This document shows positions 17,948-24,826 of a stretch of 64,000 nucleotides of DNA, in pieces. The DNA lies in contig NZ_JADJDO010000002.1 of assembly GCF_016702655.1 (NCBI RefSeq), forward strand, positions 408,943 to 472,942, in the 5' to 3' direction. Position 1 is the stretch's first letter, and each line of letters starts with the position of its first letter. The position numbers and the translations under genes are program-made. The notes under the pieces were generated by a model. The model saw only the letters and a program-made list of their open reading frames with translations, did no database searches and was not told the DNA's origin. The DNA is from Ideonella sp. (GTDB lineage: Bacteria; Pseudomonadota; Gammaproteobacteria; Burkholderiales; Burkholderiaceae_C).

Positions 17948-20010
17948 CGGCGCGCGGCGGCGTCGTGCCGCGCCAGCCAGCCGAAGAACTCCTCGTGCCA
18001 CTGGCGGCTGTTGCGCGGCTTGAGCACCCAGTGGTTCTCGTCCGGAAACCACAGCAGCCGCGCATCCACGCCTTTCGCCTGCAGGGTGTTGTAGTAGGCC
18101 AGGCCCTGCGCGTCGGGCACGCGGTAGTCGAGCGCGCCGTGGATCACGAGCGTGGGCGTGCGCATCGTGCCGGCGAAGGCGTGCGGGCTCTGCGCGTCGA
18201 GCTTGGCGCGGTCTTCCCAGTACCAGGCGCCGAACTCCTGCGCGTGCCAGGTGTAGGCGTCGTCGGCAAACATGCCGGTCCAGTCGAAGCAGCCGGCGTG
18301 GCAGATGTAGGCGTTGTAGCGGCCGGGCGGCACGTGCGCGTTCATCCACGCCACCATGTAGCCCCCGTAGCTGCCGCCCGAGGCGAACACGCGCTTTGCG
18401 TCGGCCCAGGGCTGCGCGAGCAGCCAGTCGGTGGCGGCCTCGACGTCCTGCAGTTCGAGCTCGCCCCAGCGGTGCGTGATGCTGTCGAGGAAGGCGTGGC
18501 CGAAGCCGCTCGAGCCGTGGTAGTTGACGCCCGCCACCACGTAGCCGTTGGCAGCGAAGAGCTGGTTGTTCCAGCGGTAGTGAAAGGTGTCGCCGCTCGC
18601 CGCATGCGGCCCGCCGTGGATGGCGTGCAGCAGCGGCCAGGTCTTGCCCTTGCCGCGGCCTTGTGCCTTGCCCTGCGCGTCGCCGGCTTCGAACCCGGGC
18701 GGTACGGTGAGCCACATCTGCACTGCGTCGCCGTTGGCGCCCATGACCGTGACTTCCTCCGCCGCGCGAAAGCGAAACGGCGCCAGCAGCGCGTCGTTGA
18801 AGCGCTCCAGCCGCAGCGGCTCGGCCTCGCCGCCACGCAGGGCGTGCACGCGCGCCGGGTGGTCGCTCGCGTCGGCCACGACGACGATCACTTCCGCGCC
18901 GCTGGCGACATCGAACGATTGCACCCAGCCGCCGCGCAGGGCGATGGCGGGTTCGCTGCTCGCGATGCCCATGCGCCACAGGTGGCAGCGGCCGCGGTCT
19001 TCGGCGGCAAAGAGGATCGCATCGCCGTCCTCGGCCCAGCGCAGTGGCGCGCTGACCGAGCGGTCCCACTGCGCGCTCAGCAGTTGCCAGCCCGGCGCGG
19101 CATTGCGCTTGCTCGCGCGGCGCAGCAAGGCCAGGTGGCCGGGCATGGTGTGCCGCTTGCCCTGGTGGCTGGCGACGAAGGCGATGTAGCGCCCGTCGGG
19201 GCTGTAGCGCGGCGCGGCGAAGTCCCAGGCCTCGTCGCCGGCGACGGTCTCGACGCGCCCGTTCTTCAGGTCGATCTCGGCCAGCGCCAGGCAGTGATCG
19301 ATCTGCTTGCGCGGCTGCGGGTCGAAGGCGAAGCAGATCGTCTTGCCGTCGGGCGCGATGTCGAACGCGTGCGCGTCCGGGCTCGCACGCGTGAGCTCGA
19401 AGGCGCTGCCCTCGAACAGGTCGCGCACGCGGCCGGTCTTGACGTCGAGCACGTGCAGGTGCGCCACGCGCCCCATCGGCAGGTTGTGGTCCCAGTAGCG
19501 GTACTGGGCCTCGCCCGTCGCGTAGCCGCTCTCCTTGCGCTCCTTGAAGGCCTTGTGGCGCTTGGCCTGCGCGCGCTGGCCCGCAAGCCCGGGCCAGACC
19601 CAGGCGATGAAGGCGATGCGCTTGCCGTCGGGGAACCACTTGAAGGCCTCGATGCCGGGCGCGAAGTCGCTCGCGCGGCGCGCCTCGCCGCCGTCGGGCG
19701 CGATGACGTAGAGCTGCGGCGTCTCGTCCTTGCGCCCCTGCTGCTCGCGCCGTGCGACGAAGGCGATCTGCTCGCCGGTGGGCGACCAGGCGGGTTGGCC
19801 GTCCTTGTCGCCGCAATGCGTCAGCCGGCGCGGCGCGCCGCCCAAGGTCGACAGCAGCCAAAGCGCCGAGCTCGCGCTGTTGTCCTCCATCGAGTGGCTC
19901 GTCAGCGGGCACACCACCTGCGCGCCGTCGGGCGAGAGGCTCGCGCCGCCGATGCGCTCGATGCGCCAGAGGTCGTCGATGGTGAAGCGTCGGGCGGGCT
20001 TGCGGGCCAT
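17944..20010 (-). CDS. S9 family peptidase (prolyl oligopeptidase/acylaminoacyl peptidase type)
   Basis: 688-residue serine peptidase. The N-terminal beta-propeller (about 1-420) has TolB/WD40-like blades such as LSPDGAQVV, PAWSPTGEQIAFVAR and RYSPDGRYIAFVAS. The C-terminal alpha/beta hydrolase domain carries the triad Ser547 (FASGGSYGGYM), Asp628 (HGALDYRVP) and His660 (DENHWVLKP). No signal peptide is seen, so it should act on oligopeptides in the cytoplasm. The ATG at 20010 begins a family-typical MARKPARRFTIDDLWRIERI. Same strand as the GNAT and MoxR genes upstream, about 40 bases apart. Confidence 0.93.
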   Translation of the reverse strand: MARKPARRFTIDDLWRIERIGGASLSPDGAQVVCPLTSHSMEDNSASSALWLLSTLGGAPRRLTHCGDKDGQPAWSPTGEQIAFVARREQQGRKDETPQLYVIAPDGGEARRASDFAPGIEAFKWFPDGKRIAFIAWVWPGLAGQRAQAKRHKAFKERKESGYATGEAQYRYWDHNLPMGRVAHLHVLDVKTGRVRDLFEGSAFELTRASPDAHAFDIAPDGKTICFAFDPQPRKQIDHCLALAEIDLKNGRVETVAGDEAWDFAAPRYSPDGRYIAFVASHQGKRHTMPGHLALLRRASKRNAAPGWQLLSAQWDRSVSAPLRWAEDGDAILFAAEDRGRCHLWRMGIASSEPAIALRGGWVQSFDVASGAEVIVVVADASDHPARVHALRGGEAEPLRLERFNDALLAPFRFRAAEEVTVMGANGDAVQMWLTVPPGFEAGDAQGKAQGRGKGKTWPLLHAIHGGPHAASGDTFHYRWNNQLFAANGYVVAGVNYHGSSGFGHAFLDSITHRWGELELQDVEAATDWLLAQPWADAKRVFASGGSYGGYMVAWMNAHVPPGRYNAYICHAGCFDWTGMFADDAYTWHAQEFGAWYWEDRAKLDAQSPHAFAGTMRTPTLVIHGALDYRVPDAQGLAYYNTLQAKGVDARLLWFPDENHWVLKPRNSRQWHEEFFGWLARHDAAARR

Positions 20011-20051
20011 GGGGTCTGGTGCTTTCGTTGCCGGCCCGGCGTGCGTTGCGT

Positions 20052-20642
20052 TCAGCGCGGCCGCTGGAGCTGGTGGTCGAGGTGGGCACGCACCGTCGGC
20101 CACTCGGCGGCGACGATGCTGTAGACGCAGGTGTCGCGCAGCGTGCCGTTGGCGGCGCGCAGGTGCGAACGCAGGATGCCGTCCAGCTTGGCCCCCAGGC
20201 GCTCGATGCCGCGCCGGCTCTGCTGGTTGAAGAAGTGGGTGCGGAACTCGACCGCGATGCAATCGAGCGCCTCGAAGGCGTGCGCGAGCAGCATGCGCTT
20301 GCACTCGGTGTTGAGCGCGCTGCGCTGCACGCGTTGCGCATACCAGGTGCTGCCGATCTCGACGCGCCGGTGCACCGCGTCGATGTTCATGTAGGTCGTC
20401 ATGCCGGCGATGCGGCCTTCGGCGTCGCGCACCGTGAACGGCAGCATCGAGCCCGCGGCCTGCAGCGCAAGGCGGCGCTCGATCTCGGCTGCCATGCCTT
20501 CCGGCGCGGGGATCGCCGTGTACCAGAGCTTCCACAGCTCGCCGTCGCGCACCGCGTCGGTGAGGCCGGCGGCATGCTCGCGCGCGAGCGGTTCGAGCGA
20601 GGCGTGGACTCCCGACAGGGTGATCGGGGCAGGCCAGCTCAA
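20052..20642 (-). CDS. GNAT family acetyltransferase (RimJ/RimL-like)
   Basis: 196 residues of the RimJ/RimL-related GNAT group. Typical segments are TLSGVHASLEPLAREHAAGL, RDGELWKLWYTAIPAPEGM, RVEIGSTWYAQRVQRSALNTECKRMLL and FRTHFFNQQSRRGIERLGAKLDGILR. The acetyl-CoA loop (QRVQRSALN) is degenerate relative to QxxGxG, as is usual in this subgroup. The start is a TTG at 20642; it overlaps the stop of the 30-codon ORF upstream (TTGA), and homology begins right there. Substrate unknown. Confidence 0.85.
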   Translation of the reverse strand: MSWPAPITLSGVHASLEPLAREHAAGLTDAVRDGELWKLWYTAIPAPEGMAAEIERRLALQAAGSMLPFTVRDAEGRIAGMTTYMNIDAVHRRVEIGSTWYAQRVQRSALNTECKRMLLAHAFEALDCIAVEFRTHFFNQQSRRGIERLGAKLDGILRSHLRAANGTLRDTCVYSIVAAEWPTVRAHLDHQLQRPR

Positions 20643-20731
20643 CGGTTGTGCCTCCGGCCGGCCCTGCGGGCCTTCACGTCGCTTCGCGACATGAGCCTGC
20701 GCCGCAACAGATGAACGACGATGTCGTTCAT
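20639..20731 (-). CDS. 30-codon ORF coupled to moxR and GNAT gene (uncertain)
   Basis: A 30-residue very basic peptide starting MNDIVVHLLRRRLMSRSDVK and ending ARRAGRRHNR. Its ATG overlaps the moxR stop (ATGA) and its stop overlaps the TTG start of the GNAT gene. Its last residues RRHNR echo the end of MoxR (MQRHNR), and the DNA around both ends is similar. It may be a scar left by loss of the gene that usually follows moxR, or a chance coupling ORF. No homology recognised. Confidence 0.3.
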   Translation of the reverse strand: MNDIVVHLLRRRLMSRSDVKARRAGRRHNR

Positions 20732-20737
20732 CTGTTG
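20705..20737. repeat. Perfect 15-bp hairpin at the moxR 3' end
   Basis: CAACAGATGAACGAC (20705-20719), loop GAT, then the exact complement (20723-20737). It covers the moxR stop codon and the start of the 30-codon ORF. There is no T-run, so it is not a standard terminator; it could stabilise the mRNA or tune coupling between the genes. Confidence 0.75.
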
Positions 20738-21582
20738 TGCCTCTGCATGAAGACGAGCTTTTCGAACAGCGACACGTCCTGCTCGTTCTTGAGCAGCGCG
20801 CCGACCAGCGGCGGTACGCTCACCTTCTCGTCCTTGCTCTGCAGCACCTCCAGCGGGATGTCCTCGGCGACGAGGAGCTTCAACCAGTCGAGCAGCTCCG
20901 AGGTCGAGGGCTTCTTCTTCAGCCCGGGCAGGTTGCGCACGTCGTAGAAGCTCTTCAGTGCCGCGCCGAGGAGCTCCTTCTTCAGCCCCGGGAAGTGCAC
21001 GTCGACGATCGCCTGCATGGTCTGCGCGTCGGGGAAGCGGATGTAGTGGAAGAAGCAGCGCCGCAGGAAGGCGTCGGGCAGTTCCTTCTCGTTGTTCGAG
21101 GTGATGAAGACGAGCGGGCGGTGGCGGGCCTTGACGAGCTCGCGCGTCTCGTAGACGTAGAACTCCATGCGGTCGATCTCGCGCAGCAGGTCGTTCGGGA
21201 ACTCGATGTCGGCCTTGTCGATCTCGTCGATCAGCAGCACCACCGGCTGCTCGGCGGTGAAGGCCTGCCACAGCACGCCCCTGACGATGTAGTTGTGGAT
21301 GTCCTTCACGCGCTCGCCGCCGTCGACGTCGGCGAGCTGGCTGTCGCGCAGGCGGCTGACGGCGTCGTACTCGTACAGGCCCTGCTGGGCCTTGGTCGTG
21401 CTCTTGATGTGCCACTGCAGGAGCGGCATGTTCAAGGCCTGCGCCACCTCCTCGGCGAGCATGGTCTTGCCGGTGCCGGGCTCGCCCTTGACGAGCAGCG
21501 GGCGCTTGAGCGTGATCGACGCGTTGACCGCGAGCATCAGGTCCTGCGTGGCGACGTAGTTGTCGGTGCCTTGGAATTTCAT
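20728..21582 (-). CDS. MoxR family AAA+ ATPase
   Basis: 284-residue chaperone-like ATPase. Walker A is GEPGTGKTMLAEEV, Walker B is VVLLIDEIDKAD, sensor 1 is FITSNNEKELPDAFLRRC with the arginine finger. The start (MKFQGTDNYVATQDLMLAVN) and the end (FEKLVFMQRHNR) match the Burkholderiales MoxR that is usually followed by a CoxE-like von Willebrand-domain gene. That partner is missing here; a 30-codon ORF and a GNAT gene follow instead. MoxR-VWA pairs insert metal cofactors or assemble complexes. Divergent from cytochrome c4. Confidence 0.92.
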   Translation of the reverse strand: MKFQGTDNYVATQDLMLAVNASITLKRPLLVKGEPGTGKTMLAEEVAQALNMPLLQWHIKSTTKAQQGLYEYDAVSRLRDSQLADVDGGERVKDIHNYIVRGVLWQAFTAEQPVVLLIDEIDKADIEFPNDLLREIDRMEFYVYETRELVKARHRPLVFITSNNEKELPDAFLRRCFFHYIRFPDAQTMQAIVDVHFPGLKKELLGAALKSFYDVRNLPGLKKKPSTSELLDWLKLLVAEDIPLEVLQSKDEKVSVPPLVGALLKNEQDVSLFEKLVFMQRHNR

Positions 21583-21672
21583 GGGGAGGTGAGGGTTCTT
21601 CGGGAGTCGGGCCAGTATAAGTGGCGCCCCTATAATCGCCCGCCGATCCCGAAAACTGCGCCCTCTTTGACA

Positions 21673-22323
21673 ATGAACAAAGCAAAGTCGATCCTCTTCG
21701 TGCTGGCGGCCGCCGCTTTCGCAGCCAGCGCATCGGCGCAGGACGCCAAGGCCGGCGAGAAGAAGAACGCGATGTGCATCGGCTGCCACGGCATCCCGGG
21801 CTACCAGTCGAGCTTCCCCGAGATCCACAAGGTGCCGATGATCGCCGGCCAGAACGCGAAGTACATCGCCGCCTCGCTCGCGGCCTACCAGACGGGCGAG
21901 CGCAAGCACCCGACGATGCGCGCCATCGCCGCGTCGCTCTCGGAGCAGGACATGGCCGACCTGGCCGCCTTCTACGAGCAGCAGGGCAAGGCGAGCGCTC
22001 AGGAGGCGCCCAAGGCTGCTGCCGAGCCGCCAGCGGCGGTGGCGGCACTGCTCGCCAAGGGCAATTGCGCTTCCTGCCACGGCGCCAACTTCAACACGCC
22101 CATCGACGCCAGCTACCCGAAGCTCGCCGGCCAGCACGCCGACTACCTGTACGTCGCGCTCAAGGAGTACCTGATCCGCGACAACGCCCAGATCGGGCGC
22201 AGCAACGCGATCATGACCGGCATGGCCGCACCGTTCAGCCGCAAGGAGATCAAGCTGCTGGCCAACTACATCGGCTCGCTGCCGGGCGATCTCAAGACGG
22301 TGCCCGAGCCGCGCTTCCGCTGA
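21673..22323 (+). CDS. Di-haem cytochrome c4-type protein
   Basis: 216-residue periplasmic electron carrier with a Sec signal (MNKAKSILFVLAAAAFAASASAQ) and two class I haem domains, haem motifs CIGCH and CASCH. Axial methionines probably lie in HPTMRAIA and the NAIMTGMA segment. Cytochromes c4 feed terminal oxidases. A TATAAT at 21631-21636 may be its -10 box, but no good -35 accompanies it. Divergent from moxR. Depends on the ResB-CcsB maturation system encoded at 30.4-33.9 kb. Confidence 0.92.
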   Translation: MNKAKSILFVLAAAAFAASASAQDAKAGEKKNAMCIGCHGIPGYQSSFPEIHKVPMIAGQNAKYIAASLAAYQTGERKHPTMRAIAASLSEQDMADLAAFYEQQGKASAQEAPKAAAEPPAAVAALLAKGNCASCHGANFNTPIDASYPKLAGQHADYLYVALKEYLIRDNAQIGRSNAIMTGMAAPFSRKEIKLLANYIGSLPGDLKTVPEPRFR

Positions 22324-22402
22324 AGAGCCCCGGCCCTGGAGGGCTGGGAGGTCGAGCGGCCGATTTCGAGGTCGATGGCGCGCGGATTGCGCGGCCGGCC
22401 CT

Positions 22403-23269
22403 TTACGACACGCCGGCGGCAAAGCCGTCGACGAGCGAGTCGATCCAGTCCTCGAGTTCGACCTCGGTCAGCACCAGCAGGCCGAGCGCGCGCTCGCCGC
22501 CCTTGGCCCACTCGAAGCTCTGGTTCAGGCCCGCGAAGCGCTGGATCGCGAGTTCGGCCACCAACCCCATCGCAACCAGGTGCTGCACCGTTTCATCGAC
22601 CGCCGGGTCGTGGAAGATGGCGTAGTCGTGGTGCAGGCGGATCGCCTCGCAGACCACTCTGGGCAGGCTCCAGGCGCGGGCCATCAACGCGCCGACGAGC
22701 GCGTGATCGGTCTGGTGCGCGGCCTGCTCGATCTCGGTGAAGACCTGGGATGCGGCATGGTTCGCGGTGGCGAGCGTCGCGGCGTAGCCGGCAAAACGCT
22801 GCATCAGCAGCGCGATGCCGACGTCGCAGAACAGGCCGAACGACTGCGCCGTGTCGGGTGCCACGTGGCGCAGACCCTGGGCCAGGCGCGAGAGCGCATA
22901 GGAGCGCTTGCCCGAGACATCCCAGAACCGGATCAGCTGCGCGCGGTCGCCCTGCACCGCCTGACGCAGCGCGAAGCCGGTCGCCAGCGCGCCGATCTGG
23001 CGCAGGCCGAGCAGCGCGATCGCATCGGAAAGCGACCCCGCCTTGCGCGACAGCGCATAGAAGGGCGAGTTCACGCTGCGCAGCACGCCCGCCGTCAGTG
23101 CGACATCGCGCCCTATCAGGTGCGCGATGCGGCCGAAGTCGGGGTCGTCGGCATCGATCTCGGCCTGTACCTCGGCCAGCAAGGCCGGGCGCGGCGGAAT
23201 CGCGATGCCCTTGATCAAGGCATCGAAGTCGAGCGCGGGCGCGGTAGCTGTGGTCTGTTCGGCAAGCAT
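22403..23269 (-). CDS. HDOD domain protein
   Basis: 288 residues, one HDOD domain covering about 15-215 (IPPRPALLAEVQAEIDADDPDFGRIAHLI, then LTAGVLRSVNSPFYAL and SDAIALLGLRQIGALATGF). HDOD is a non-catalytic relative of HD domains; the HD metal pair is absent, and such proteins act as adaptors in signalling, chemotaxis or c-di-GMP networks. It is divergent from an HD-GYP phosphodiesterase gene, sharing a 186-base intergenic region. The ATG at 23269 begins MLAEQTTATAPALDFDAL. Confidence 0.9.
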   Translation of the reverse strand: MLAEQTTATAPALDFDALIKGIAIPPRPALLAEVQAEIDADDPDFGRIAHLIGRDVALTAGVLRSVNSPFYALSRKAGSLSDAIALLGLRQIGALATGFALRQAVQGDRAQLIRFWDVSGKRSYALSRLAQGLRHVAPDTAQSFGLFCDVGIALLMQRFAGYAATLATANHAASQVFTEIEQAAHQTDHALVGALMARAWSLPRVVCEAIRLHHDYAIFHDPAVDETVQHLVAMGLVAELAIQRFAGLNQSFEWAKGGERALGLLVLTEVELEDWIDSLVDGFAAGVS

Positions 23270-23455
23270 TCGTTCGGTCCCTCGCTCCGGCGCGCGCCCG
23301 CTGCCCCTCGGGCGGCCGGTGCCTGGGTGGGATATCGGCGCCCGCAGCGCGGGCTGAACCCCGGCGGCGCGCGTGCGCCTCAAGCTGTGCAGCCAGCTTC
23401 CGATAGACCTGGCATCGCGACGGCACGGGCCGAGGCGGCTTCCTGGATGGCTTCC

Positions 23456-24697
23456 ATGCGCAAGAAGATCGACGTGCGCCAGCTCCGGCAGGGCATGTTT
23501 GTGGACGGCTGGTGCGGCGCCTGGATGGACCATCCGTTCTGGCGCGCGCACTTCCTGCTCGACGATGCGGCCACGCTCGCCGAGGTGCACGCGAGCGGCG
23601 TAGCGCAGTGCTGGATCGACACCGCCAAGGGGCTGGACGTGCAAGCGCCCGCGTTGCGGGTCGAAGCTGCACCGGCACCGGCACCGGCAGCGCTGCCGCA
23701 CCCCGACGAGCCGGTGGTACCCGCGCCCAGGGTGGCGCTGCACGAAGAACTCGAGCGCAACGCGGCGTTGCTTGCCGCGTCGCGTGGCGCGGTGATGGCG
23801 ATGTTCGGCCAGGCGCGCATGGGGCGCGCGATCGACACCGAGTTCTGCCTGCCGCTGGTGGAGGCGATCGCGGCCTCGGTTGCGCGCAATGGCGGGGCGC
23901 TGATCAGCCTGGCGCGCCTGAAGACGCACGACGACTACACCTACATGCACTCGGTCGCGGTGTGCGCGCTGATGGTCGCGCTTGCACGCCAGCTCGGCCA
24001 CGGCGAGGCCGCGACACGCGACGCCGGCATGGCGGGCCTGCTGCACGACCTGGGCAAGGCCAGGATGCCGCTCGCAGTGCTCAACAAGCCGGGGCGTCTG
24101 AGCGACGCCGAGTTCAGCCTCATCAAGAGCCACCCCGAGCGCGGCCACGAGCTGCTGCAGCAGGCGGGGCAGGAGTCGGCGCTGGTGCTGGACGTGTGCC
24201 TGCACCACCACGAGAAGATCGACGGCAGCGGCTACCCGCACCGCCTGAAGGCGGGCGGCATCAGCCTCGCGGCACGCATGGGCGCGGTATGCGATGTCTA
24301 CGATGCCATCACCTCCAACCGGCCCTACAAGCAGGGCTGGGACCCGGCCGAGTCGATCGCGCGCATGGCCGAGTGGCGCGGCGGGCACTTCGATGAAGTC
24401 GTGTTCCGCGCCTTCGTCAGGAGCCTCGGCATCTACCCGACCGGCTCGCTGGTGCGGCTGCACTCGGGCAAGCTCGCGGTCGTCGTCGAGCAGCATCCCG
24501 CCGCACTGACCACGCCGACCGTCAAGGCCTTCTATTCGACGCGCGCGCAGATGCACATCCCGCCCGAGACGATCGACCTGGCGCGGCCGGGCTGCAGCGA
24601 CGGCATCGCGGGCCGCGAGTCGAACCGGGAATGGAAGTTTGCCCACCTCGACGATCTGTGGGCCGGCGCCGAGGCGCTGCGTCAGGCCGCGCGCTGA
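23456..24697 (+). CDS. HD-GYP domain cyclic-di-GMP phosphodiesterase
   Basis: 413 residues. An N-terminal DUF3391 domain (MRKKIDVRQLRQGMFVDGWC, about 1-110) precedes the HD-GYP domain. Metal-binding residues are in HSVAVCALMVALARQLG and GLLHDLGKARMP, and the GYP signature is HHHEKIDGSGYPHRL; DVYDAITSNRPYK follows. All catalytic positions seem present, so it should hydrolyse c-di-GMP to pGpG/GMP and favour motility over biofilm. The ATG at 23447 three codons earlier is an equally possible start. Divergent from the HDOD gene. Possible relevance to the eps cluster at 57.7 kb is speculation. Confidence 0.92.
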   Translation: MRKKIDVRQLRQGMFVDGWCGAWMDHPFWRAHFLLDDAATLAEVHASGVAQCWIDTAKGLDVQAPALRVEAAPAPAPAALPHPDEPVVPAPRVALHEELERNAALLAASRGAVMAMFGQARMGRAIDTEFCLPLVEAIAASVARNGGALISLARLKTHDDYTYMHSVAVCALMVALARQLGHGEAATRDAGMAGLLHDLGKARMPLAVLNKPGRLSDAEFSLIKSHPERGHELLQQAGQESALVLDVCLHHHEKIDGSGYPHRLKAGGISLAARMGAVCDVYDAITSNRPYKQGWDPAESIARMAEWRGGHFDEVVFRAFVRSLGIYPTGSLVRLHSGKLAVVVEQHPAALTTPTVKAFYSTRAQMHIPPETIDLARPGCSDGIAGRESNREWKFAHLDDLWAGAEALRQAAR

Positions 24698-24714
24698 TGA
24701 GCTGACGGCCCCAA

Positions 24715-24742
24715 GACACCTGCGGTGTCGCCCCCCGAGGGG
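24715..24742. repeat. Tandem small hairpins in intergenic region
   Basis: GACACC-TGC-GGTGTC (24715-24729) is followed directly by CCCC-CCGA-GGGG (24731-24742). They lie between the convergent HD-GYP and copA genes, so they may terminate either transcript. The C-run/G-run core resembles the intergenic element at 6889-6940. Confidence 0.5.
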
Positions 24743-24826
24743 CTTCGCCCGGACACCGGCGGTCCTGAGGACTGCTGGTGCCTGGCGAAGGGCCGTGCCT
24801 CTGGCGCGGCGCGGCCTGCAAGGTGC

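Noticed and set aside
22403..23269. HDOD protein considered as a second HD-type phosphodiesterase
   Set aside because: The metal-binding His-Asp pair is missing; the pattern is that of non-catalytic HDOD.
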